This document shows, piece after piece, positions 41,703-50,287 of a stretch of 64,000 nt of DNA. The DNA comes from Labilithrix sp. Its GTDB lineage: Bacteria > Myxococcota_A > Polyangia > Polyangiales > Polyangiaceae. The notes under the pieces were generated by a model. It was given only the letters and a program-made list of their open reading frames with translations. It searched no databases and was not told the origin of the DNA. The stretch lies in the NCBI GenBank assembly GCA_019637225.1, contig JAHBWC010000005.1, forward strand, positions 62,001-126,000, in the 5' to 3' direction. Numbering within the stretch: the first letter of the stretch is position 1; each line of letters begins with the position of its first letter. The position numbers and the translations under genes are program-made.

Positions 41703-42623
41703 TCAGCGCTCGGGGTGCTCGTGCTCGCGATCCGGGATGGCCGGGAGCTCGCGCGCCGCGAACTTCGACTCGCGCTCCGCCGCCGCGAAGGCGGCCGTCG
41801 CGAGCCGGTTGTAGGCGTCGACGCGCGTGTAGACGTGGTTGCCGTGCGCCGAGCAGCTCCCGCCGCGCGAGACGACGCCGACGATCTCGCCGCTGTTCAC
41901 GTCGATGGCGGGGCCGCCGGAGTCACCGCGGCACGTCGCGCGGTCGACCTCGAACTCGCGCGGGCCGAGGACGGCGCCGGTCGCCGCGTTCGCGCTCGGC
42001 CCCGTCGCGAGCACGGTGCTCTTCGAGCGCGCGACCTTGTGGCCGACGATGTTGAGCGGGCCGCCGCCGAAGCCGACCGGGACGACGACGTCGCCCGTCT
42101 CGACCGGCGCGTGCAGACGCATCGAGAGCACCGTCGAGTTCAGGACGGGACGATCGAGGACGAGGAACGCGACGTCGGAGTCGCAGAGCACCTGCCCCGT
42201 CGGGTGCAGCGTGCGCACCGCGCGCGCGACCGGCGGATCGACGTCGGGGCGAACGTGAGTACCCGTGTAGATTGCAATCGCCGCCGGGTCGACGTCCTCG
42301 GCGAGGTGGTCGCCGTTGTGCGAGCGACCGCGCGCGTCGCACGACGGGGTCGCGGTCACCGCGCGCGAGACGCAGTGGCGCGCCGTGAGAACGAGGTTCG
42401 GCGCGACGAGCGCGCCGCTGCACAGCGTGATGTGCGAGGGCGCGTCGGCCATCGTCGTCGCGATGGCGATGACGCCCGACGACGCTTCCTGTTCGACCGC
42501 GCGGAGCATGCGATCGTCCGGCTGCTGCTGACGACGTACGCAGCCCGCTCCGAGGAGGAGCAGCGCCATGGTGGCGAACGTTGTCGACCTTGAACTGAGA
42601 GCTCGACGAATTGCGTGCGTCAT
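41703..42623 (-). CDS. Trypsin-like (S1) serine protease lipoprotein
   Basis: 306 residues. Lipobox LLGAGC is followed by a short linker. The catalytic triad is complete: His in LTARHC, Asp in CDSDVAFLVLD, Ser in CRGDSGGPA. The flanking cysteines (LTARHC, CRGDSGG and CSAHGN) suit the usual disulfides. A variable acidic loop (DVDPAAIAIYTGTHVRPDVDPP) may affect specificity. It is probably displayed at the cell surface. I chose ATG 42623 because it gives a clean signal peptide. Confidence 0.88.
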   Translation of the reverse strand: MTHAIRRALSSRSTTFATMALLLLGAGCVRRQQQPDDRMLRAVEQEASSGVIAIATTMADAPSHITLCSGALVAPNLVLTARHCVSRAVTATPSCDARGRSHNGDHLAEDVDPAAIAIYTGTHVRPDVDPPVARAVRTLHPTGQVLCDSDVAFLVLDRPVLNSTVLSMRLHAPVETGDVVVPVGFGGGPLNIVGHKVARSKSTVLATGPSANAATGAVLGPREFEVDRATCRGDSGGPAIDVNSGEIVGVVSRGGSCSAHGNHVYTRVDAYNRLATAAFAAAERESKFAARELPAIPDREHEHPER

Positions 42624-42950
42624 GTCTGAGGGTGGTACGGCAGGAGGCTCGGTCACGTTCAAGACTGCCTCACACCCATCACTCAGCTTGCACGATTGCC
42701 TCGGTCTTCGCGAGCCTGAGACGCACAAAATAGTTCGGTAAAATAGGCCTACACGGTGTGCGACCCCGACACCTCCGCGCATGGACACGCAATGCCACGC
42801 TCGAGGTCGTCGCAATCCGTTCAGCTCCGCCGCACGCACACTCGCGTCGCTGCGCGTCGCACGTGCGGCTTCGCGTTCTCGAGCTCGCGACGCAGAGCTC
42901 GAGCGCGACGCACCGAAGCGCGAGCGCGCCGGGCGCTCGAGCGCGGCGCT
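42624..42950. other. 327-bp gap with AT-rich patch, no gene seen
   Basis: Between the protease start and the YihY stop, both on the minus strand. An AT-richer patch (CACAAAATAGTTCGGTAAAATAGGCC, 42725-42750) lies about 100 bp upstream of the protease and could carry its promoter. The rest is Ala/Arg/Ser-coding-like noise. Confidence 0.4.
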
Positions 42951-44075
42951 TCAGTCGTCCGTTCGGAGCTCGTCGCGGAGCCCCTCGAGCTGCGAGTTGA
43001 GCTCGGCGCCGACGAGGATGGCGAGGCTCGTGAGCCAGAGCCACACGAGGAGCACGGCGACGGCCGCGAGGCTGCCGTAGTAGACGGTGTAGCTGGCGAG
43101 CGTCCGAAGGTAGAGGCTGAACCCCCACGAGACGACGAGCCAGAGCGCGACGGCGACGAGCGCTCCAGGGAGCAGCCGACGGCGCACCTCCCGCGCGTGG
43201 GAGACGGCGAGCCGATAGAAGAGGCAGAGGCCGCCGACGGCGCCTGCCAGCGAGAGCGAGAGCGTGAGCACGCGCTCGCTCCCGCTGCGTAGGAGCTTGC
43301 GCGCTTGCCGGGGCGAGAGGCCCTCGCGCGAGGAGGCTACGTGAGCGTCGGCGGCGACGTCCGGGCGCTCCGGTCGAGCGCCCTCCGCCTCGTCGCCGAC
43401 CGGCGCGATGGCGTCGACGACCGCGACGGCCGGACGCGCCTTGACGAGCGTCTCCCACTCGATGATCCCGAACGCCGCGACGCCGACCGCGCTGAGCGTC
43501 GCGATCACCCACCCGAGCGCGAAGAGGCGCTGCTTCCACCACGCGCGGTTCGGCGCGCCGACGACCATCTCGACGGCGTTCATCAGGCCGTGCACGCCCC
43601 CGGACGCGACCCAGAGGAAGCCGACGGCGGCGAGCGGGCCGAGGCGATCGGCGCTCGCCAGGTGACTCACCTCGTTCTTCACGACGGCCTCGGCCGTCGG
43701 CGGCAGCGTGTCGAGCAAGAGACCGAGCGCCGCGGCCACGCCCTTGCGCTGCGCGACGAGGCCGAGCACGTAGCCGATGAAGACCAGCAGCGGCAGGAGG
43801 CTCAAGAAGAAGTGGAACGCCATCGCCGGCGCCGCGCGGAAGACGCCGTGGTACTGGAGGCCTTGCCCGAGCCGAACGAGCGCGCGGAGGAGACGCTCCC
43901 TGCGCGGAGCGCTCGGGGGCATGGGCGGGCGGATGCGACCGCGCGGATGCAGCATGTCGCTCGAGACGGGCCCGACCTGCGAGGGGCGGAGCGACCGCGG
44001 GGGCTCGGCCGCGCTGCTCGGTCGATCCGACGGCGTGGCGTCGCTCGAGCTCGAGGGGATCTCCGCCTGCCTCAC
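42951..44075 (-). CDS. YihY/BrkB-family membrane protein
   Basis: About 374 residues. The core has the family motif AAPAMAFHFFLSLLPLLVFIGYVLG, further helices such as LGPLAAVGFLWVASGGVHGLMNAVE, and the C-terminal signature YYGSLAAVAVLLVWLWLTSLAILVGAELNSQLE. Six helices are expected. Between helices 3 and 4 lies an unusual charged insertion (DEAEGARPERPDVAADAHVASSREG). The N-terminal 60 residues are a Ser/Pro-rich cytoplasmic extension. The start is uncertain: GTG 44075, TTG 44081 and ATG 43955 are options. Role in the family is unclear (formerly called ribonuclease BN). Confidence 0.88.
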   Translation of the reverse strand: MRQAEIPSSSSDATPSDRPSSAAEPPRSLRPSQVGPVSSDMLHPRGRIRPPMPPSAPRRERLLRALVRLGQGLQYHGVFRAAPAMAFHFFLSLLPLLVFIGYVLGLVAQRKGVAAALGLLLDTLPPTAEAVVKNEVSHLASADRLGPLAAVGFLWVASGGVHGLMNAVEMVVGAPNRAWWKQRLFALGWVIATLSAVGVAAFGIIEWETLVKARPAVAVVDAIAPVGDEAEGARPERPDVAADAHVASSREGLSPRQARKLLRSGSERVLTLSLSLAGAVGGLCLFYRLAVSHAREVRRRLLPGALVAVALWLVVSWGFSLYLRTLASYTVYYGSLAAVAVLLVWLWLTSLAILVGAELNSQLEGLRDELRTDD

Positions 44076-44176
44076 GCCCAAAGGAGAAGTGTTTTCGCGC
44101 GCCAGGTCAAACGGCGCAAGTCACATGCAGCCAACAGCAGGCTTTGTCTCGGGCGGTGAGCGAGTATGGTGTCGGC

Positions 44177-44818
44177 GTGACTCTTCGTTCGCTCGCTTGC
44201 GCAGCCCTCCTGGCCGTCCCCCTCTCCTCCCTGTTCGCGTGCGGTGGCGACGACGACAGCTCCTCGCGCCCCGCCGACGGCGTCGACGGAGGGAGTGGCG
44301 AGGCCGCCGCTCCCGTGTGCGGCGAGATCGGGGCGCCCGAGAAGCCCGCCGCCTCGTGCGAGGTGACCATCGAGTCCCCGCCCATCGCCGGCGTCAGGCA
44401 CGTCCCCGAGGGGACGCCGCTGACGTACTGCTCGAACCCGCCGTCGAGCGGCGACCACTACGCCGTGTGGGCCGCGTTCCAGCAGTACTCGGCGCCCGTC
44501 GACTGGCCCTACCTCGTGCACAGCATGGAGCACGGCGGCGTCGTCCTGCTCTACAAGTGCGATCCGCCGGGCTGCCCCGAGATCGTCGACGCCCTCGTGA
44601 AGGTCCGCGACGAGGCCGCCGCCGATGCGATCTGCACCGACGGAAGCAAGCGCATCATCATCGCGCCGAGCCCGACGATCCCGACCAAGGTCGCGGCGGC
44701 CGCCTGGGGAAAGACCTACCGGGCCGACTGCGTCGACGCCCCGACCCTCAGCGCGTTCGTCGGCGAGAACGTCGGCAAGGGCCCCGAGAACCTCTGCGCC
44801 CCCGGCCGCACGTTCTGA
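44177..44818 (+). CDS. DUF3105-family lipoprotein
   Basis: 213 residues from GTG 44177. Signal LACAALLAVPLSSLFAC ends in a lipobox. The DUF3105 signature is clear: YCSNPPSSGDHYAVWAAFQQY, then PVDWPYLVHSMEHGGVVLLYKC, with conserved His residues and paired cysteines that could bind metal. It is divergent from the YihY gene and convergent with the next. Biochemical role unknown in the family. Confidence 0.85.
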   Translation: MTLRSLACAALLAVPLSSLFACGGDDDSSSRPADGVDGGSGEAAAPVCGEIGAPEKPAASCEVTIESPPIAGVRHVPEGTPLTYCSNPPSSGDHYAVWAAFQQYSAPVDWPYLVHSMEHGGVVLLYKCDPPGCPEIVDALVKVRDEAAADAICTDGSKRIIIAPSPTIPTKVAAAAWGKTYRADCVDAPTLSAFVGENVGKGPENLCAPGRTF

Positions 44819-44863
44819 GCGACGCTCTTCGCCGGGACGCGCTGCCGGACTGAGGGCGACCGA

Positions 44864-45199
44864 TCAGCCGACGCGGGGGCCCTTGGGCGGGGGCTCGGGC
44901 GCGTAGCCGTCGTCGTAGCGGGGCGGCTCGGACGGCGGGCCGTCCTGCTTCGCCTCGGCGGGGGGCGGCGGCGCGGCGGCGGGCGGAGCCGGCGGGCTCG
45001 AGCCGGAGACCTTGCCGACGACCTTCTCGATCTCGCTGCCGATCGACTCGAACGCGCGGCCGACTTCCTTGGCCGCGTCCTTGGCGACGTCCTCGAGCTT
45101 GTCGGTGGGGAGCTTTTCGACCGCACCCTTCGCTGCGCGAAAGAGGAGCCCAAGCCCTTCCTTCAGGTCGTCCACCGGCCTCGGCTTGTCGTCGCTCAT
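44864..45199 (-). CDS. Small protein with amphipathic helix and Pro-rich tail
   Basis: 111 residues. The first 65 form an Ala/Lys/Glu amphipathic helix (DDLKEGLGLLFRAAKGAVEKLPTDKLEDVAKDAAKEVG..., length over 40), followed by a Pro/Ala-rich tail. There is no signal peptide. The pattern resembles YtxH- or CsbD-like small stress proteins, but I cannot assign it to either. It is convergent with the DUF3105 gene. Confidence 0.6.
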   Translation of the reverse strand: MSDDKPRPVDDLKEGLGLLFRAAKGAVEKLPTDKLEDVAKDAAKEVGRAFESIGSEIEKVVGKVSGSSPPAPPAAAPPPPAEAKQDGPPSEPPRYDDGYAPEPPPKGPRVG

Positions 45200-45264
45200 G
45201 GGCCGATGATGACCACCCGCCGGCGGTCTGTCCACCCTCGCGAGCGCGAGCGTGGCGGCCCCGA

Positions 45265-45525
45265 CTACTGCCGGGCGCTCCCCGTCTTGGCGTGGAGGCG
45301 GCTGTCCATCTCGCGGCGGTTCGGCTCCTGGAGGTGACGCGCCCGCGGCTTCGCCTTCGGCTTCTCTTCGATCTGCGAGTCGGCGACGTCGAGGTCACCC
45401 TGCCCGGGGGGGATCCACGCCGGATCGCTCGAGGGATCGACGGCCATCGGCGGCTCGGTCGTGGCGCAGCCCGCGCCGACCGTCAGAGCTCCGAGGACCA
45501 CGGTGAGGACGAGACCGAAACGCAT
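45265..45525 (-). CDS. Small lipoprotein
   Basis: 86 residues, with GAGG five bases upstream of ATG. Signal GLVLTVVLGALTVGAGC ends in a lipobox. The mature 66 residues are Pro/Glu/Lys/Arg-rich with no predicted globular domain. It lies between the small helical protein and the diguanylate cyclase on the same strand. Function unknown. Confidence 0.68.
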   Translation of the reverse strand: MRFGLVLTVVLGALTVGAGCATTEPPMAVDPSSDPAWIPPGQGDLDVADSQIEEKPKAKPRARHLQEPNRREMDSRLHAKTGSARQ

Positions 45526-45661
45526 GCCGCCTCGGCTGCACCAAGGGTGCCAGCGCGCCGAGGCCGAAAACACCGCGGGATCCGGGCGATGGGCGCGCAG
45601 GGCGGCCTTCGCGCGGGCCGCCGGTTGGGGCGCGCGATCCCCGGATCGCGCCGGGATCACC

Positions 45662-47800
45662 TCAGGCGCTCTTCACGCGCGCGACGGACGCCGGCGACGG
45701 CACGAAGATGCTGACGCGGTCTCGGCCGCCGCGCTTGCTGGCGTAGAGCGCCTCGTCGGCGGCCTTGAACAGGTCGTCCCACTTCTCGCCGGCGACCGGG
45801 AACGTCGCCACGCCGACCGAGCACGTCACCGAGAGCGGGCCGTTCGGCGTGTGGAAGACGGTCTTCGACAGCTCGTCGCGGATGCGCTCGCCGAGGAGGA
45901 GCGCGCCCTGCTCGTCGGTCTGCTCGCAGAGGACGACGAACTCCTCGCCGCCGAAGCGGGCGACCACGTCGGTCGTGCGCTTCACGCGCTTCAGGATGTC
46001 GCCGAGGCCCTTGATGACGAGGTCGCCGACGTCGTGCCCGTAGGTGTCGTTGACCTTCTTGAACCAGTCGATGTCGGTCACGAGGACGCTCAGCTTGCGG
46101 CTGAAGCGGTGTGCGGCGGCGACCTTCTGTGCGGCGGCGTCGAGCATCGCGCGCTTGTTGAGGAGGCCCGTCATGCCGTCGGTCGTCGCCATCGTCTCGA
46201 GCTTGTGGACCATGCGCGCGTTCGAGAGGCTGACCGCGAGGTGGCTCGCGAGGACCTCGAGCGTCGGACGCACGGTGTCGCCGAACGCGTGGCGGCGGCG
46301 CGCGCCGAGGATGAGCGTCCCGAGCACGCGGTTGTGATGGAGGAGCGGCAGGACGAGGAGCGACGGCACCGCGGGCCACGCGAGGCGCTTCGTCAGCACC
46401 ATCTGGTGGGCCGCGTCGTACTCGCCCTTGTACGGGAGCGGGAAGCGGTTCGTGACGACCATCGAGACGAGGCCGGTGTTCTGCTTGAAGCGCTGCCCGA
46501 CGAGGGCGTCGATCTCGCCGCCGTTGCTCGTCGCCGCGCAGACCTCGTGCATGCGCGTGCCCTCGTCCCACACGGTGACGGCCGCGAGGTCGAAGCTCGC
46601 GATCTCGCGCGCGGCGCGGACGCCGGCCTCGACGACGTCGCGCTCGCTGAGCGCCGCGCCGAGCGCCTGCGCGGCGCGGTAGAGCTTGCCCTGCTCGACC
46701 TTCGCGCGCTCGAGCTGCACGAAGACGCGCTCGTTCTGGATCGCGCGGAGGCAATAGCGCGCGGCCTGCGCGGCGAGGTCGTGCTCGTGCGGCGTGAAGG
46801 GCTTGCTCTCGACGCGATCGAGCGCGAGCACGCCGCGGACGACGCCGTCCTCGACCACCGGGATCGCCGCGAGCGCGCGGATGGGGCACGGCCCGGCGTA
46901 GTAGGGGACCTTGTACGAGGGGCGGAGGTTCTCGAGGAGCACAGCCTCCTTCTTCGCGATGACGGCGGCGCAGACGCCGTCGCCGATCGAGAAGGGCGCG
47001 TCGTGGATCTCGTCGGACGCGGTCGACAGCTCGCTGATGCGGAGGTGCGTGCCCGAGTCGGTGCGCCAGAGCAGCACGGCCGTGTGGAGGTCGAGCGAGC
47101 GGCGGAGCAGCTCGAGCGCGTAGTGGACCGACTGGTGGATCTCCTCGACGCTCGAGCGCGCCAGGCGCTCCTCGGCGTCCTCCTTCTTCGCGGCGGCCTC
47201 ACCGGCGCCGAGGAGGCGGTAGCTGCGCGCGTCTTCGCGGAGCCGCTCGAGCTCGCGCTCGACGCGCGCGCGCGCCGTCACGCGGATGCGGGCGACCTCG
47301 GCGCGGAGGAGGAGCAAGTTGAGGAGCGCGAACGCCGTGGCGAAGCCCGCCTGGGTCGCGAGGGCCTCGAGGCTCGCCTCGCCGAGCGTCTTGTAGCGGA
47401 TGAGCGCGTCGAGGATGACGACCCAGCCGACGACGGCGAGCCCGGCGACCGGGCGGCCGAACGAGGCGACGAGCGCCACGAGGACGTACGTCGCCGGCGA
47501 GAAGCGTCCCGAGAGCGTGCCGTCGAACCGCAGGAGCGCGGCGTCGAGCCCGACCGCGAGGAGCGCGCCGAGCTCGAAGTCGAGCAGGAACGGCGCGTCG
47601 CCGGTGAGCCTGAGCTTCGCGCGGAGCCGCTTGCCGAGGAAGACGGCCCACGCGACGGCCGCGAGGACCGGGACGGGGCCGAGCGGAGCGGCGGCGCCGC
47701 CGGCGATCACCCACGCGGCGAGGACGCAGGTCGCGAGCAGCCCGAGACCTTTTCGAGCGAGGCGGCGAACGAGGAGCGTCGCACGAACGAGCGAGTCCAC
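45662..47800 (-). CDS. Membrane diguanylate cyclase with two GAF-like domains
   Basis: About 712 residues from GTG 47800. The N-terminus has several transmembrane helices (LLATCVLAAWVIAGGAAAPLGPVPVLAAVAWAVFLG and following), then a coiled coil, two GAF-like sensor modules (about 215-360 and 380-545), and a C-terminal GGDEF domain. The active site GGEEF is intact in VVARFGGEEFVVL, and the inhibitory I-site RxxD (RTTD) sits five residues upstream. Substrate loops LNKRAMLD and DIDWFKKVNDTYGHDVGD are present. It should make c-di-GMP in response to a ligand or membrane signal, and be feedback-inhibited. No EAL domain. Confidence 0.92.
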   Translation of the reverse strand: MDSLVRATLLVRRLARKGLGLLATCVLAAWVIAGGAAAPLGPVPVLAAVAWAVFLGKRLRAKLRLTGDAPFLLDFELGALLAVGLDAALLRFDGTLSGRFSPATYVLVALVASFGRPVAGLAVVGWVVILDALIRYKTLGEASLEALATQAGFATAFALLNLLLLRAEVARIRVTARARVERELERLREDARSYRLLGAGEAAAKKEDAEERLARSSVEEIHQSVHYALELLRRSLDLHTAVLLWRTDSGTHLRISELSTASDEIHDAPFSIGDGVCAAVIAKKEAVLLENLRPSYKVPYYAGPCPIRALAAIPVVEDGVVRGVLALDRVESKPFTPHEHDLAAQAARYCLRAIQNERVFVQLERAKVEQGKLYRAAQALGAALSERDVVEAGVRAAREIASFDLAAVTVWDEGTRMHEVCAATSNGGEIDALVGQRFKQNTGLVSMVVTNRFPLPYKGEYDAAHQMVLTKRLAWPAVPSLLVLPLLHHNRVLGTLILGARRRHAFGDTVRPTLEVLASHLAVSLSNARMVHKLETMATTDGMTGLLNKRAMLDAAAQKVAAAHRFSRKLSVLVTDIDWFKKVNDTYGHDVGDLVIKGLGDILKRVKRTTDVVARFGGEEFVVLCEQTDEQGALLLGERIRDELSKTVFHTPNGPLSVTCSVGVATFPVAGEKWDDLFKAADEALYASKRGGRDRVSIFVPSPASVARVKSA

Positions 47801-48063
47801 TTGTTGCGAACCTTCGGGAGGTGCCGCGTGCGAACTGCACGGGGCCTCCTCGTCCGCTATCAGCCTGCCGGCGCGGGGGGCAAAGGAACGGCGATCGCGG
47901 CAACTTGTTTGACAGGCGACGCGCCCCACGAGCTCAGGCGGAGGCCCCGAGCGGCGGGCGCGGCGCGACCGGCGCGGCCGGACGGGCGCTGCGGCGCTCG
48001 AATTTCCCTCGCCGCCGCACGACAGGGCGTGCATCGGCGCGGCGACGTGCGTAAAACTCCCTC

Positions 48064-49056
48064 GTGACGCGAGCGGACGGCGCGGCGACCGAAGAGCAGA
48101 CGACGACCCGAGACACGGCGGTCGAGGAGACGCGCGGCCTCCGCGGCGCACCGATCACCGGAGCGCTCCTCGCCGCCAACGCCGGCGTCTTCGCCGCGCA
48201 GGTCTCGCTCGCGGGCAACCTCCGCTTCGCGCTCGGGGGCGCCGATCAGCGCGACCACACGCTGTGGAACGCGATCCTCCGCTGGCTCGGCGGCAACGAC
48301 TCCACCTTCACGATCGCCGACACGCGCCTCGAGACGCTCGTGACCTCGTGCTTCCTCCACGGGTCGATCCTCCACCTCGGCTTCAACCTGCTCGTCCTCT
48401 GGCAGGTCGGCCCGTTCCTCGAGCGCGCCGTCGGGCGCGCGCGCTTTCTGCCGCTCTACCTCGGCTCCGGGATCGTGGGCAGCGCGTTCAGCGCGATCGC
48501 GGGCCGGCTCTTCGGCGCGTCCCTCAGCATCGGAGCGTCGGGCGCGATCTGCGGGCTCATCGGCGCCATGCTCGTCCTCGGCGCGCGAACGCAGGGCTGG
48601 CGCGGCCCGCTCGCGCGTCAGATGGCCGGCTGGCTCGCCTTCCTCTTCGTCCTCGGGCTCGCGAAGAACCTGCAGGGCGGCATGGTGCAGGTCGACAACG
48701 CGGCGCACATCGGCGGCGCGCTCGGCGGCGTCATCATCGCGGCCACGTGGCGACGCGGGGTGACCTACACGCAGCCGATGCAGCGGATCATCGTCGGCGT
48801 GTGCGTCGCGATCGTCATCGTCGCGGGGCTCACCGTCTACGTCCGGAACCGGACCGACCGCTACCTGTTCATGAGCGTCGACGAGCGCCTCAACGCCGCG
48901 AGCCGCGCCGCGCGCAGCGGCCAGTGCGACGAGGCCGACCGCGCGATGAAGCGCGCGCAGCAGCTCGATCCGGGCAACGAGCGGCTCCACGATCGGGCGC
49001 AGGAGATCAACCGGGAGTGCCTCGCGCCGTCGACGCCCTCCCCCGCGCGGCGGTAG
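48064..49056 (+). CDS. Rhomboid-family intramembrane serine protease
   Basis: 330 residues from GTG 48064. The catalytic Ser is in GASGAICGL and the His in DNAAHIGGALGG, with HGSILHLGFNLLVLWQVGPFLE as the HxxxN-type loop (conserved His and Asn). Six to seven helices. The C-terminal 60 residues (LNAASRAARSGQCDEADRAMKRAQQLDPGNERLHDRA) look like a TPR hairpin and probably bind a partner in the cytoplasm or periplasm. It cleaves substrate transmembrane segments (family knowledge). A good candidate for shedding surface proteins. Confidence 0.92.
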   Translation: MTRADGAATEEQTTTRDTAVEETRGLRGAPITGALLAANAGVFAAQVSLAGNLRFALGGADQRDHTLWNAILRWLGGNDSTFTIADTRLETLVTSCFLHGSILHLGFNLLVLWQVGPFLERAVGRARFLPLYLGSGIVGSAFSAIAGRLFGASLSIGASGAICGLIGAMLVLGARTQGWRGPLARQMAGWLAFLFVLGLAKNLQGGMVQVDNAAHIGGALGGVIIAATWRRGVTYTQPMQRIIVGVCVAIVIVAGLTVYVRNRTDRYLFMSVDERLNAASRAARSGQCDEADRAMKRAQQLDPGNERLHDRAQEINRECLAPSTPSPARR

Positions 49057-49215
49057 CGCACCGCGCGCGAGAACACCTCGGCGCACGTGTGCGTGTGATC
49101 CGAAGTTGACGGTCGCCACGGCACGCCTCGGCACAGTGCGCCGAGGTGGGAGCGGCGCAACCGACCGAGATCGCGCGGGCTCCCTGCGGGTCCGCCGCTT
49201 GCACTCGGCCACCCC

Positions 49216-49656
49216 ATGTCGTTCGTCGCACGCCGTTTCGGGAGCGCCGGCCTCATCCCCCTGCCCTCCGACCCGAACGAGGTCGCGAGCGCCACGTGCG
49301 ATGGCGCTCGCTGCCCGGCGCCCACCGCCTCGGGGGTCTCGCTCCGATCGCCGGTGGTGCTCGTCGTGGGGGTCGAGGACGCCGTCGCCCGCGCGTGCAA
49401 GGCGACCGCCATCGAGGCCGACGTCGGCTTCGTGCGCGCCCCGCAGGCGGTCGCGGCGTGCCGGGCCATCCGCGACGCGCGTCCGACCGTCGTCGCGCTC
49501 GGCCCGTCGCTGTGGCGCGACGAGAGGCACGCGATCGCCGAGGCGGCGCGGAGCGTCGGGGCGTGCGTCGTCGAGATTCCGCCGACCGCGCCGACCGAGT
49601 GGATCGCCCTCGAGCTCGTCGGCGCCGCGATGACCGCGCTCGCGGCCACCGGCTGA
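49216..49656 (+). CDS. Small receiver-like protein
   Basis: 146 residues. The segment PVVLVVGVEDAVARACKATA... ends in an alpha/beta pattern (PTVVALGPSLWRDERHAIAEAARSVGACVVEIPP) like a CheY receiver, but the acidic pocket and the phospho-Asp are missing (VVALGPSLW where xxxDxxMP is expected). It may be a pseudo-receiver. It precedes the convergent methyltransferase operon by 7 bp at its stop. The call is weak. Confidence 0.5.
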   Translation: MSFVARRFGSAGLIPLPSDPNEVASATCDGARCPAPTASGVSLRSPVVLVVGVEDAVARACKATAIEADVGFVRAPQAVAACRAIRDARPTVVALGPSLWRDERHAIAEAARSVGACVVEIPPTAPTEWIALELVGAAMTALAATG

Positions 49657-49663
49657 CCTGTCG

Positions 49664-50287
49664 TCAGCGCGTGAGCAGCCGCTGGTAGCGCGAAGACGCG
49701 TCGTAGAGCACGTCGAGCGCCGCGTTCATCTCGCGCGACAGCCGACGGCGCGCCTCGACGAGCGTCTCGGGGACGCGCAGCGCGAGGAGCGACGCGCGGG
49801 GCACGCGCGGGTGATGGCCGCCCTCTTGCGCGGCGGCGAGCACCGCCTGCGCGCGCTCGCCGAGGAGAAACGGCAGGAGGAACGCGAGATCGTCGCCCGC
49901 GCGGCGCGGCGCGAGGACGTAGAACTCGGTCGAGACCGCGAGCGCGCGCCCCGACGCGGCCGCGAGCGCGCGCGGATGCACGAGCGCGACCTGGCGCAGG
50001 TACGGACGCAGGCGCGAGACGAGGAGATCCCCCGCCCGCGCGCTCTTCTTTGCGCTCTTCGCCGACGACGCGGCGCGGACGGCCGCGGGGATGTCGAGCA
50101 AGCCGTCGCGCGCGTGCGTCGTGTCGAGGACGACGGCGCGCGAGGCCTCCTCCGCTCGCTCGCGCCGCTCGACCACGAGATCGCCGAGCGGGATCCCCTC
50201 CCCCGCGTCGTCGGCGGCGACCCAGCGCTCGGGCGCGAGGACGACGTCGTCGCCGAGCTCGGCGAGGGAGCGCACCGTGAGCTTCAC
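49664..50287 (-). CDS. Half-size HsdS-like specificity subunit
   Basis: 207 residues from GTG 50287, overlapping the methyltransferase stop (GTGA). It has one target-recognition-like region (GDLLVSRLRPYLRQVALVHPRALA, STEFYVLAP) and one conserved-helix-like segment near the C-terminus (ETLVEARRRLSREMNAALDVLYDASSRYQRLL). A normal HsdS has two such halves (about 400 residues). Half-subunits that dimerise are known, and this size fits. The context with an HsdM-like gene makes the call reasonable. Confidence 0.62.
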   Translation of the reverse strand: MKLTVRSLAELGDDVVLAPERWVAADDAGEGIPLGDLVVERRERAEEASRAVVLDTTHARDGLLDIPAAVRAASSAKSAKKSARAGDLLVSRLRPYLRQVALVHPRALAAASGRALAVSTEFYVLAPRRAGDDLAFLLPFLLGERAQAVLAAAQEGGHHPRVPRASLLALRVPETLVEARRRLSREMNAALDVLYDASSRYQRLLTR